Origin: Symsagittifera roscoffensis
Taxonomy: Eukaryota > Xenacoelomorpha > Acoela > Convolutidae
Length of the DNA: 64,000 bases
Direction of reading: 5' to 3'
NCBI RefSeq assembly: GCF_963678635.1
Contig: NC_087062.1
Location: forward strand, 38,827,330 to 38,891,329
The notes under the pieces are model-generated. The model had not been told where the DNA came from. It made no database searches and saw only the letters and a program-made list of their open reading frames with translations. This document shows positions 22,304-31,011 of the stretch, piece after piece; position 1 is the first letter of the stretch; each line of letters begins with the position of its first letter. The translations under genes and the position numbers were made by a program.

Positions 22304-24230
22304 TCAATTTATTTTAGGCAGAGACTTCATCAGGAACTTTGATGTAGCGATTGACCTAAACAACGCAATGTTCAGGATATGGAACCCCAATAGGAGGTAC
22401 GCAATCAAACCGGTAAATTTAATAATGGCAAATGAGACCAAAGCACCAGTATTCTTGAGTAGGGGAGTGAGGCTAAAGGCGAACGAAGCGGCGATCGTAA
22501 GCTTACGAATGAAAAATTACAATGAGCTAAGTGACAACAAGCAGGTATGCATAGTTCCACATCCAAATAGTCAAAGTGCTGCTGTTTTAGGAAGATCCTT
22601 CTCGATAACGAAGAGCGGTCTCTGCGTGAGTGTCTTGTTGAATACCCTTGACATGCCAATCACGATACAAAGGGGAAGGAAACTGGGATATGCTTTACCC
22701 GTAAAAACTCGATATGAAATGACTGAAAACCATAAGCAAAATGAAGTTGTTGATTGTCCCAATCATAGGGACAAAATTTGTATCTTGAGACGATTGAAGA
22801 AAATAAAAGGTTCTTCAGGTTTTGTGAAGTCACTTACGTCAGAGACAGATGATGGACTATCTGGTTGTTCGAATTTCCCAGAACGGCCCACACTAGATGA
22901 AATGCAGAGTGATAAACCGGTCCTACCGGAAATTGAACATTTAGGAGGCAAGTTAACGGACGAACAGCTCGAAGCCATCAAGGACGTACTAGAACGGAAC
23001 GAGGAAATTTTTTCAAGACATAAGGCAGACATCGGGTGTTGTAATTTTGTTGAGCATGAAATAGAACTTGAGGAAAACGCAATACCGCACAGGGAGGGGG
23101 CGAGGCGCATGACCCCACACAAATCGGATGCGTGTAGAAAGGAGATTGAAACGCTACTAGAGTATGACATGATAGAACCATCCAAATCACCGTGGGCGTG
23201 TGGAGTAGTGATGGCCAAAAAGAAAGAGGACCAGTTGAGGTTTTGTTGTGACTTTCGATACCTGAACTCCGTCAGGGTTAAGGATGCCTATCCCATACCT
23301 AGGATTGATGAGAGTCTCTCGAAAATAGGTGATGCAAAAATTTTTACGACTCTTGATTTAGGCTCGGCCTTTTGGCAGGTACCACTCAGGAAGCAGGACA
23401 GGGACAAGACAGGGTTTGCCTGCGAGTTGGGTCTGTTTCAATGGAAACGGATGCCGTTTGGTCTTTGCAATGCCACTGCCACATTTCAGCGGTTGATGGC
23501 ACACTCGCTGATAGGCGTGACGAAGAAGTATGGCAATCTGGTAATGTGCTATGTGGATGACGTGGTAATAGCGACACCCACACTGGAGGACCACATTGAG
23601 AGACTTGACGAAGTATTTGCGTGTATGAAGAGGTCGGGGCTGAAGTGCAAACCATCAAAGTGTGAGATACTCAAGGACTCGATAAAATACTTGGGCAGGA
23701 TGGTGGACAGACACGGCATCAGACCAGATCCAGACGCAGTAGAAGCAGTTCTAACTTGGAAATCGCCAAAAACGGAACACCAATTGATGAGCTTCCTGGT
23801 TTTTGCAAATTACTATAGAGAATTCGTCAAAGGCTATGCAGACAAGGTTTATCCGATGCAACAGTTAATGAGACACAAGGGCAAGAACAACGCAGCGGAA
23901 GAGTCATTCCAGAGAATAAAGAAAGAGTTGTGCGAGGCACCGGTACTAGGGATGCCAACAGAGAAAGGTATGTACGTGCTGGATACGGACGCGTCGGTAG
24001 TAGCGATATCTGGAATTCTCCACCAGGAACAAGAGTGGAACGGGAAGACAGTCTTGAGACCAATAGCGTACGGGAGCAAAGTCCTAAGTGACACGGAAAT
24101 GAAGTACGGGGCACCGAAAGCAGAGATGTTTGCGGTGATTACCTTTGTCGAGAAATATTGGGCATACCTAGGCAGCGAGCCATTCAAGTTGCGAGTCGAC
24201 AACAGGGCACTAAGCTGGCTGAAGACGTAA
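22296..24230 (+). CDS. pol: Reverse transcriptase and RNase H (N-terminal part) of pol
   Basis: This frame carries the protease tail (ILGRDF), a linker, then RT: EIETLLEYDMIEPSKSPW, RFCCDFRYLNSV, LDLGSAFWQVPL, MPFGLCNATATFQ and the catalytic CYVDDVV at about 23547-23567. It then reads YLGRMV and the RNase H start with YVLDTDASVVAISGIL, KAEMFAV and RVDNRALSWLKT. Catalytic Asp and Glu residues of RNase H are kept. A TAA at 24228-24230 interrupts RNase H. The same frame continues open immediately after it, so this is a single nonsense change. 644 residues. Confidence 0.95.
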   Translation: MSDQFILGRDFIRNFDVAIDLNNAMFRIWNPNRRYAIKPVNLIMANETKAPVFLSRGVRLKANEAAIVSLRMKNYNELSDNKQVCIVPHPNSQSAAVLGRSFSITKSGLCVSVLLNTLDMPITIQRGRKLGYALPVKTRYEMTENHKQNEVVDCPNHRDKICILRRLKKIKGSSGFVKSLTSETDDGLSGCSNFPERPTLDEMQSDKPVLPEIEHLGGKLTDEQLEAIKDVLERNEEIFSRHKADIGCCNFVEHEIELEENAIPHREGARRMTPHKSDACRKEIETLLEYDMIEPSKSPWACGVVMAKKKEDQLRFCCDFRYLNSVRVKDAYPIPRIDESLSKIGDAKIFTTLDLGSAFWQVPLRKQDRDKTGFACELGLFQWKRMPFGLCNATATFQRLMAHSLIGVTKKYGNLVMCYVDDVVIATPTLEDHIERLDEVFACMKRSGLKCKPSKCEILKDSIKYLGRMVDRHGIRPDPDAVEAVLTWKSPKTEHQLMSFLVFANYYREFVKGYADKVYPMQQLMRHKGKNNAAEESFQRIKKELCEAPVLGMPTEKGMYVLDTDASVVAISGILHQEQEWNGKTVLRPIAYGSKVLSDTEMKYGAPKAEMFAVITFVEKYWAYLGSEPFKLRVDNRALSWLKT

Positions 24231-24233
24231 TCA

Positions 24234-24527
24234 ATGGACCAAAGTTACATTGGGAGGTGGATAGTTCGCCTGGACGGATACGATTTGATAATTGAGCATA
24301 GAACACGAGACAAACATCAAAATGCTGACAGCTTGAGCAAGAAGACGGAGTTCTACGAGAGACAAGAACAGAGGGAGGCAGATAGGCCTGAGATCAAGGA
24401 TGGCTTCTCCTTCATGGACAAGGAAACGTACGACAGTCTTCCTCTCACGAGATGGTTGGACAAATCAGGCAAACCAATAGAAGATCACCCCGAATTACCA
24501 AAAGATACTACAAAAAAACAATCTTGA
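24234..24527 (+). pseudogene. RNase H C-terminal part of pol, separated by a stop
   Basis: It continues in the same frame after the TAA at 24228. YIGRWIVRLDGYDLIIEHR and HQNADSLSKK are the standard end of gypsy RNase H, including the last active-site Asp (NADSLS). It ends at 24527. The next frame (from about 24452) takes over near the A-rich run CAAAAAAACAATC, which looks like a slippage indel. Confidence 0.85.
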
Positions 24528-26230
24528 AAAAGAACCGAGGGATGCCGATAGGAATAATGCTCAAGTCAAAGATCGTGAGGGAGACGCTCAAAGCAAAAGG
24601 CTACGATCTTAACCAGGTAGAGACGGGAGAGGCACAAATAGACGATGACTTAAAGAAGTTACTCGAGAAACTAGCAGATGATAAGCCCGTGATCAGAGCA
24701 AATAGTAGGGAGGAACCTGAGGTCACAATACTGCGAAAGAGCGGGATAGTTAGTGATGAAAGTACCTCAAAGATGACAAACACTGCTGGGAAGGAAGTGG
24801 TGCAGTCACTGGTTGAAAAAATCCCAGCCGACTTACTTGAACAGACTAGGGTTAGGAAAAAGAGAGTGGAGTTCAAGGAAGAAGCTGAATACCTGGGACT
24901 AGGTCAAGAGTCCGGGGAGCGGTCCACGTCCACGGAGGAGGGAAACACTGAAGGAGAAAATTTGTCCGGGGAGTGTGAAATGTGGGATGAGGACTCGGAA
25001 GCGAGCAGTGACAATCAAGATAGTCTCTGCATGATATTGGCAGAAGAAAAGATTAGACACCGCGACAGGGAATTACAAACAGATCCGTCCTCAGGAACCT
25101 TCAACTTGGACGTGCAGGAAGTACGAGGAGGTGAAGAACTTGAAAGAGTTGCAGTTTCGAGGAAACCATTCAGGGAACTATCATGCAACTCAAATGTGAG
25201 AACAAATCTGGTGCCAGAAGATGACATGAAGATAGTAAAGAGGATAGTATGCGTGAAGCTGAATGACGACGTCCACAACCCTGGGGAGATGAATGGGCAG
25301 ATCATGGCGCTGAAGGAACATGTCAAGGCGAGATATAGGCTGTCGGACCTGATAAGAGCCCAGAAGAATGACAAGATGACAAGTAATCTCTCCAAATGGA
25401 TCCGAATGGGCTCCAAGGAGAAAGGGGAACTTGAAGAAGACAGCTACAAGATCCTGAGCCAGTTCTACAAAGAAAGGAAAGAGTTACTCTATCACGCGGC
25501 TGACGGGGTGGTAGCATGCAAGAGAAAAGACGAGGAGAAGTTACTACACAAGCAGAACCTCATCATATTACCACAATTGTATCAGACAGAGGTGCTGTTC
25601 AGATCGCATGACCAAATGGGGCACCAGGGGATAGACAAGGTGCAACAAAGAATACTTCACAGGTTCGATTGGCCAGGATTGAGGAAAGCTTGTGAGAGGT
25701 GGGTGAATGCATGCCTGGCATTCCTGCAAGTGAAAGACCCAAGGAAGATGAAATTCCCGCTCAAGTCGGTGGAAAGCTCGGAATTTAATGAAGTGGTGCA
25801 GATAGACCATCAGAAGATCTGTATGACGGAGTCGGGGTATAACCAGATACTGGTTATAATTGATCACTTCACAAAGCTGGCAGAAGCGGTGCCGTGTCAA
25901 ACATCTTCGGCAGAGGAGACTTGTGACCACTTGATAACCCATTGGATATCAAGTTATGGTTGTCCAATGACTTTTCAGTCAGACAACGGCAAGGCCTTTG
26001 TGGGGGACTTGACTAAGGAATTAATGAGGAGGTCACACATTGCTCAGGCACACTCAACGACTTACCATCCTCAGACCAACGGGCTGGTAGAGAGACAGAA
26101 TAGAGTGTTGGTGAACATGCTGAGGGTATACTGCTCAAGATACATGACGGACTGGGATAAATATCTGCCGCAAGTCGTAGGGGCATACAAAAGTACTCAA
26201 CACTCAACAACGGCATCAGTCCTTTCATGA
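24452..26230 (+). CDS. Integrase (zinc-binding and catalytic core) with long acidic linker
   Basis: An acidic linker of about 280 residues precedes the integrase. The HHCC region reads SHDQMGHQGIDKVQQRI, then CERWVNACLAF. The last zinc Cys (expected in ...CLAC) is Phe here. The catalytic core has VQIDHQKI (first Asp), FQSDNGKAF (second Asp) and NGLVERQNR (Glu), so the D,D,E triad is intact. The frame ends at 26230 with STTASVLS, where one base seems lost: the next frame supplies the expected SPFMMLTGRE continuation. The enzyme would insert the cDNA into host DNA. Confidence 0.93.
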   Translation: MVGQIRQTNRRSPRITKRYYKKTILKKNRGMPIGIMLKSKIVRETLKAKGYDLNQVETGEAQIDDDLKKLLEKLADDKPVIRANSREEPEVTILRKSGIVSDESTSKMTNTAGKEVVQSLVEKIPADLLEQTRVRKKRVEFKEEAEYLGLGQESGERSTSTEEGNTEGENLSGECEMWDEDSEASSDNQDSLCMILAEEKIRHRDRELQTDPSSGTFNLDVQEVRGGEELERVAVSRKPFRELSCNSNVRTNLVPEDDMKIVKRIVCVKLNDDVHNPGEMNGQIMALKEHVKARYRLSDLIRAQKNDKMTSNLSKWIRMGSKEKGELEEDSYKILSQFYKERKELLYHAADGVVACKRKDEEKLLHKQNLIILPQLYQTEVLFRSHDQMGHQGIDKVQQRILHRFDWPGLRKACERWVNACLAFLQVKDPRKMKFPLKSVESSEFNEVVQIDHQKICMTESGYNQILVIIDHFTKLAEAVPCQTSSAEETCDHLITHWISSYGCPMTFQSDNGKAFVGDLTKELMRRSHIAQAHSTTYHPQTNGLVERQNRVLVNMLRVYCSRYMTDWDKYLPQVVGAYKSTQHSTTASVLS

Positions 26231-27447
26231 TGTTGACAGGCAGAGAGAGTGCGATGCCCCTGACATTCTTTTACCCGGAATATGAAGGGAAGAGGACGTC
26301 GCCTCAATCCTACGTGAAGGAAGCGATCAGGAGACAGCAGGAAATAAATGAGCTATGCAGGAGGAACACTGCGCAAGCACAAATGAGACAGCGCAAAAAA
26401 TATGATGAAAAGATATTACAGGCGAAGCCATATGAAGTGGGCCAGTACGTGTGGGTTTTCCAGAATTTTATACCGCCCAAAGGGACGAAGAAACTACTCA
26501 AGAAATGGAGAGGACCATTCATGATAACTCAAGTACATCAACAAGGACGGTTCTACCGCTTGAGTACAGGGCGAGCAGCTCATTATGAGAACCTGAAGCC
26601 TCATGTCCCATCCCCAGAGGACTGGTGTATACCAAAGGACATGGAGGGACTAGAGTACCTACTGGTGGAGCCAGCATGTGAAGTGAACGAAAAAGGCACC
26701 AGAGACAAGAATGATGGCAATGAGAACTTGAGTTTGGATGACAATGAAAAAATAGAAGCGGACTCTGAAGCGGAATCTTTTGTGGAAGAAGACTGGAACG
26801 ATCCGGAGCAAGGTGAGGTGCCTAAGTGGACAGAGCCAGACTTATCAATACCAGCGGGGACAAGAAGTGGCAATCGCAAACGCACATGCATGAGGTATAA
26901 CAGGTATGGGGACGATTTCCTGATTGATAAGATACAGCCCGATGACCTAGGCAAGGAACTAATAAGTGTGGGCGAGCTGGCGGCAGATGGTGAATGGCAA
27001 ATCATCGATGATAATGAACACTACCCACAGGAAGACTACTCGACACCGGAGTGGGAGAGGGATTTAGAACAGAGCGAGATAGAGAGGAGGGAGAATACGA
27101 ACCTGAGGATATTAAAATGGATGCGCGATGTCAAGAACGGAAGCGAAGAAGGACAAAGCATACAGCAAGTTGACATATCAGCGGGGAAGTACATGAAAAC
27201 GGAGAATCCTCTTTTCGGCTGGACGGCAACAGACACCCCGCTCGACATTCTGCCAGATAATTCAGACCCAGCATCATCGATGGGGACGTCGATAAATATT
27301 TTTGTCCGGGGAGTGTGGGTAGGACTTACCCACACCGAAAGTTTGATGATAAAGAAACTCAGGGAAGTTGGGAGAAACGTGCGGACTGGAACTGGATGGG
27401 GAGGAGGCCGAGCCTACCATAGGACGAAATTTCAAAACGAAGTTTGA
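26227..27447 (+). CDS. Integrase C-terminal region and downstream pol segment
   Basis: It begins with MMLTGRESAMPLTFFYPEY, the direct continuation of the integrase. A GPY/F-type module follows: YEVGQYVWVF, KLLKKWRGPFMITQVH and FYRLSTGRAAHYENLKPHV. The last ~250 residues are acidic and of unknown function (EEDWNDPEQGEVP, then many Glu/Asp). It ends at 27447, overlapping the macro-like frame by about 80 bp in another phase, which again suggests a lost or gained base. Confidence 0.9.
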   Translation: MMLTGRESAMPLTFFYPEYEGKRTSPQSYVKEAIRRQQEINELCRRNTAQAQMRQRKKYDEKILQAKPYEVGQYVWVFQNFIPPKGTKKLLKKWRGPFMITQVHQQGRFYRLSTGRAAHYENLKPHVPSPEDWCIPKDMEGLEYLLVEPACEVNEKGTRDKNDGNENLSLDDNEKIEADSEAESFVEEDWNDPEQGEVPKWTEPDLSIPAGTRSGNRKRTCMRYNRYGDDFLIDKIQPDDLGKELISVGELAADGEWQIIDDNEHYPQEDYSTPEWERDLEQSEIERRENTNLRILKWMRDVKNGSEEGQSIQQVDISAGKYMKTENPLFGWTATDTPLDILPDNSDPASSMGTSINIFVRGVWVGLTHTESLMIKKLREVGRNVRTGTGWGGGRAYHRTKFQNEV

Positions 27448-27919
27448 AATACCAAACGAATACTCGGAAAATATCCTGATAACGGATAGTGACTTCATTC
27501 GGTCAGACAGGACTAGCGCAATCTGTATCACGGCGGACATGAGTTTCAAATCAAGACTGGAGGCTGATTTCAAGAGAGAGTACCAGAACGTGGAGTTTCT
27601 ATTTAGACAGAGACCGGGACTGGGAGGAATGGCCGCGCTACCACCATCAGTAGCACAAATCCTGGGCAAATACCTTTGCTTCCTAGTGACGAGGGTCAAT
27701 GACAGGAACACGATCGATCCCGAACACGTGATGTTGGCACTAACAAAACTACGAGACTTAATGATTGAAAGAGGGATAACGGAGGTCTCAATGCCGGTGT
27801 ATGACCCAAACAGGGGCAAATTGAGCCCAAGGGAATTGTACGCTATCCTACACGTGGTCTTCGCAGAAACTGAGATAATGGTGCATCTTCATAAGAAATA
27901 CTACTTGAGCATCGCCTGA
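27368..27919 (+). CDS. Macro-like (ADP-ribose-binding-fold) domain at the end of pol
   Basis: 183 residues. The pattern matches the macro modules of retroelement polyproteins: a strand with SAICITADMSF (usual H-C-V-S..D..M), then LEADFKREY, GLGGMAAL, KYLCFLVTRV, a helix LTKLRDLMIERGITEVSMP, a loop DPNRGKLSP where a glycine-rich loop is expected, and a closing AILHVVFAETEIMVHL. The glycine-rich loop is degraded, so ADP-ribose binding or hydrolysis is doubtful. No search was run; the call rests on motif order. It ends at TGA 27917-27919. A macro domain following integrase is uncommon among LTR elements I know. Confidence 0.72.
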   Translation: MGETCGLELDGEEAEPTIGRNFKTKFEIPNEYSENILITDSDFIRSDRTSAICITADMSFKSRLEADFKREYQNVEFLFRQRPGLGGMAALPPSVAQILGKYLCFLVTRVNDRNTIDPEHVMLALTKLRDLMIERGITEVSMPVYDPNRGKLSPRELYAILHVVFAETEIMVHLHKKYYLSIA

Positions 27920-28243
27920 GTCGGGTACACGGGGGTCTCGAGTTGGGCATGAGGGGAGAATCTCGAGTTAGGGGTTGGGGTACAAAACAGGTAAAGAATC
28001 TTAGAGGTGATTGGCATGACAATTAAAATTTTAAATGATTGATGGTGCTAAAACATAAAATGAATCTGCATATTTTTAGAAAATTTCCAATTGAATTATT
28101 TTAGTAGGACGAAAAGGAAAGGGTTTTAACTATAGTAGTAAAGGGGGTTTTTAGGTTAGGAACACAGCCTGTTAGTCTAAAAATCGGGTGTTATTTTCAG
28201 ATTGATTTGGTAAAGTCAAATTGACTACCCAACTGTCAGGAGT
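27920..28243 (+). other. AT-rich spacer with splice-site-like ends (possible intron)
   Basis: There is no coding frame. G-rich sequence with two CTCGAGTT motifs changes to an AT-rich stretch from about 27990. CAG|GTAAAG at 27988-27996 resembles a 5' splice site. TTATTTTCAG ending at 28200 and AACTGTCAG ending at 28239 resemble 3' splice sites just before the SGNH frame. It could be an intron or the acceptor region for a spliced subgenomic mRNA that expresses the downstream ORFs. Confidence 0.45.
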
Positions 28244-28597
28244 GTGGTGATCTCAAGTTACAAGAAGAATACGGAAGGCAGATACCACAGGCACAATCGG
28301 ATGGACTGGAGCACGGCGCAGAGAGACATGAAAGATTGCTTCCATGACGCGGCTTGGGTGGAATACCTCACGCAGCCACGTGTGCCTGAGGGGGCGGTCC
28401 ACCTGATCATAGGGGACAGTTTGTTGAGGGTGCTGACCCGGATTCAGTCCCATTGGCAAACGGGGATCTTGAGTTTCGCTGGAGCTGCGACGCCGCAGAT
28501 GTTAGCAACACTTGAGATGCTAGGGATGGCAAGAGTATACACGGTAACTCTGATGGTCGGGACGAACGACGTGTCTAGGGGGAGGCAAGGAAGGTGA
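28244..28597 (+). CDS. SGNH/GDSL-hydrolase-like domain, N-terminal part
   Basis: It contains LIIGDSLLRVL (Gly-Asp-Ser at 28412-28420, the nucleophile block), GILSFAGAATPQML (glycine block) and TLMVGTNDVSRG (Gly-x-Asn-Asp, block III, at 28559-28570). These are three SGNH blocks in the right order and spacing. The frame ends at 28597, just after a run of five Gs at 28578-28582. One more G would join it smoothly to the next frame. The annotated first codon is GTG, so the true start is unknown (perhaps the ATG at 28299, or an upstream exon). Confidence 0.7.
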   Translation: MVISSYKKNTEGRYHRHNRMDWSTAQRDMKDCFHDAAWVEYLTQPRVPEGAVHLIIGDSLLRVLTRIQSHWQTGILSFAGAATPQMLATLEMLGMARVYTVTLMVGTNDVSRGRQGR

Positions 28598-29739
28598 CGA
28601 GGCTGCATGACAAGATGAGCTGCATTCTTGAGGAATTGCGGATTCAAATGGATCCTGCCATTCTTACGGTGTGCACCATTCCTTACAACATGAAAGCGGA
28701 CCAACATGCAATGGAGATGAGTACAAAAGTGCGAAACCTGAACGAAATAATCAGGCAGATACACCATAGGAGCGTCCTCCCCGTTGGACTGTTGGACGTA
28801 GCCGAGCAGATGGAGCTATCTGCTTTCCCTGACGATGCATCCTCGGATGGGATTCACTTTGACAGGCCCAGAGGGGTGGAGTGGTTAAATGACGTCTTCC
28901 AAAGGCACATAAACGCATTGGAGGCAGAGTTGATAGAGACGGCCGAAGTCACGTTCGGACCACCCCCAAATCCACCCTTCTTCAACCCGAGGGCTTTGTC
29001 CAGTCGCCTGGGAGCGATGGCCGATTCTAGAGACAGTTCGAGGAACAGCCGGACCAAGTTGCCGGGCGCCGCACCCATGAAGGCCGAGGAGGCAACGTCA
29101 TCAACTCCTCAGGGTTCGGTAATATCCTCGGTGGTGGTGGCGGAGAAAAAGAAACCGGAGAGGCCAGCTGAGACCAGTAGGTCGAGATATGTGGAGAAGG
29201 TGAAGGAGCTGGACTTGGAAGATCTGGAGTGCAGACTAGAGTTGGCGGAAGCTTTGGGTCTTGAGCGGGTGTCGCACGAAGACTTGGGTAGACACCAGTG
29301 CGTGGACTGGCTGAAGGCTCACGAGACGCATTTCTCGAGAGCGAAAATGATGGAGACAGCGGATCTGACGGGGATTCCCACAAAATCGGTCATGGGACCC
29401 ATCAACTATAGGCCTCTCAAGTCGCTGGGGAGTCCGGGACTCGTGGTGGAGCCTCCCAAGCATCGAACCAGCATTGCCAGGATTAGGTTGGCAGCTCCAG
29501 CACAGTTGAGGGTGGTGGACAAACTGTTGGACCCGAGAGAGATGGAACTACCGGACGCCGCGTATGAGGGTACGAGATTAGCCGACGACCCCAGATACGG
29601 AAACCCTGCGGAAACACGCAGCTGGCCAAAACCTTGGCAGTTTATGACAGGGCAGACCCAGCCGCTGCGAGGGTGGTCATCGTGGCGGGATCGGATTTTG
29701 AGGGAACGTCTCCCAATTTATTTTGGCCGGAAACTCTGA
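28594..29739 (+). CDS. SGNH-like domain C-terminal part and linker
   Basis: It continues the hydrolase in another frame: ILTVCTIPYNM, VRNLNEIIRQI and SSDGIHFDRPRG. The D (28846-28848) and H (28855-28857) are where block V of SGNH hydrolases puts its Asp-x-x-His pair. With the Ser and Asn of the previous frame, all catalytic residues exist in DNA but not in one frame. A proline- and charge-rich linker and a VEKVKELDLEDLECRLELAE helix follow. It ends at 29739, overlapping the next frame. Confidence 0.65.
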   Translation: MTRLHDKMSCILEELRIQMDPAILTVCTIPYNMKADQHAMEMSTKVRNLNEIIRQIHHRSVLPVGLLDVAEQMELSAFPDDASSDGIHFDRPRGVEWLNDVFQRHINALEAELIETAEVTFGPPPNPPFFNPRALSSRLGAMADSRDSSRNSRTKLPGAAPMKAEEATSSTPQGSVISSVVVAEKKKPERPAETSRSRYVEKVKELDLEDLECRLELAEALGLERVSHEDLGRHQCVDWLKAHETHFSRAKMMETADLTGIPTKSVMGPINYRPLKSLGSPGLVVEPPKHRTSIARIRLAAPAQLRVVDKLLDPREMELPDAAYEGTRLADDPRYGNPAETRSWPKPWQFMTGQTQPLRGWSSWRDRILRERLPIYFGRKL

Positions 29740-30998
29740 TATATTCACTGCCGGGAGCGGAGCTAAACCAGATGTTAACCCTAGTGGTGGCAATAAAATC
29801 GGAGATGCCTTGCGAGCCTGAGCTACTACTGTTTGCAGGAATGAACGATCACTTGCATGCGACAGGGTTTCTTGAGCAGCTCAAGGGTGACGAACCGGCA
29901 CCGAAGAAGATCTGGGAAGCTTTCCAGACGTTATTTGCAGCCATGAACGAAGTACAAGAGAACGTTGCCTCACGTTTTGGCTCCAAGACAAAAGTAGTGT
30001 TCACGACGTCCCCCGGATACGCGAGCATGCCTCCCGCTCTGCAATTTGTATATGCGATCTTGATCTTGATAGCGGAAGGGAATGGGTGGCGTATTCTGAT
30101 GGCAGCTCCCAATCGGGAGTTGGAACCAACGAACTTGAGACTTCGCAGGTCAGAACTGGCGGAGGCGTGGGCGGATGTGTCCCACGCATTGAGAGGCTTC
30201 TACGAGTTGGCTGACATCCTCATTGTATTGGACGAGGTCCTCTTGCTAGAGATATCAAACTTCGCTAGGCAATTCACGCTCAGTCCGGTTATAGGGGATG
30301 ATCATCCAGTGGTGACTCACCTGACGGCCAGTCTGTGGTTTCGAAGTATGGAGTTGACTATCACAAGCTCCACCAGTAAGTCTAGAGGGCCGAGCAACGA
30401 AAGGAAAAACGTGGCCTCAGCGGAGAAGCAGCTGGAGTCAATGGTGTATCGACTGACACAAGAGAGAGGCAGATGGCTTTTCCTGACACCAAGGCTGGAG
30501 AACGCCACGGAGAAGACAAGCGAAGATGCCCCACCTCTGGTGAAGCAAATCTGGGATTTTCTTGAGGAGCAGCTGGAAGTGGCCGAGAAGAGGGAAATGA
30601 CGGTTGCCTGGTTCGTCACAGCAGCCAACGAAGTCACGATTGGAGGATTCTGGAGGGAGCACGCAAGCGGTGAGCTGAGGACGAGGCGGGATCACGAGAT
30701 TCTTGAGTTCTTAAGTCCTTGTTGTGGAAAGGAGTTCATGGCTGGAGTGTACAGCGCGAAAGAGACCATCTTTGGAGCCTTCATACAGGAAATCTTGAAC
30801 ATGCCCATCAGTCTGTTGTTGGCACTGTACCTGGTTTACCCAAGGTACCTGTTCAATATGGGCCCAGCGTACATGTTCAGTCGGGGCGTGGGCACACTCC
30901 GGATTGACGGGTACTTGGCATTGGTACTTCTAACCCATGGGGAACTGGTGTCATTTCACCGACTAATGAAATACGGAGAGCCTCTGTCGATGGGATGA
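29634..30998 (+). CDS. Cargo ORF 2: possible second SGNH-like fold (454 aa)
   Basis: The start shown is a TTG, since the frame is really a continuation of the previous one shifted near 29612. VVIVAGSDFEG is followed ~50 residues later by LLLFAGMNDHLHATG, and further on by VIGDDHPVVTHL. This loosely repeats the block order of the SGNH domain (G-S-D, G-x-N-D, D-x-H), hence the suggestion of a second, divergent copy of that fold. A hydrophobic helix (QFVYAILILIAEGNGW) and long charged helices follow. It ends at 30998, beside an apparent extra G in ATGGGATGAA. I recognise no named family. Confidence 0.45.
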   Translation: MAVYDRADPAAARVVIVAGSDFEGTSPNLFWPETLIYSLPGAELNQMLTLVVAIKSEMPCEPELLLFAGMNDHLHATGFLEQLKGDEPAPKKIWEAFQTLFAAMNEVQENVASRFGSKTKVVFTTSPGYASMPPALQFVYAILILIAEGNGWRILMAAPNRELEPTNLRLRRSELAEAWADVSHALRGFYELADILIVLDEVLLLEISNFARQFTLSPVIGDDHPVVTHLTASLWFRSMELTITSSTSKSRGPSNERKNVASAEKQLESMVYRLTQERGRWLFLTPRLENATEKTSEDAPPLVKQIWDFLEEQLEVAEKREMTVAWFVTAANEVTIGGFWREHASGELRTRRDHEILEFLSPCCGKEFMAGVYSAKETIFGAFIQEILNMPISLLLALYLVYPRYLFNMGPAYMFSRGVGTLRIDGYLALVLLTHGELVSFHRLMKYGEPLSMG

Positions 30999-31011
30999 AC
31001 ACACTCGAGTA

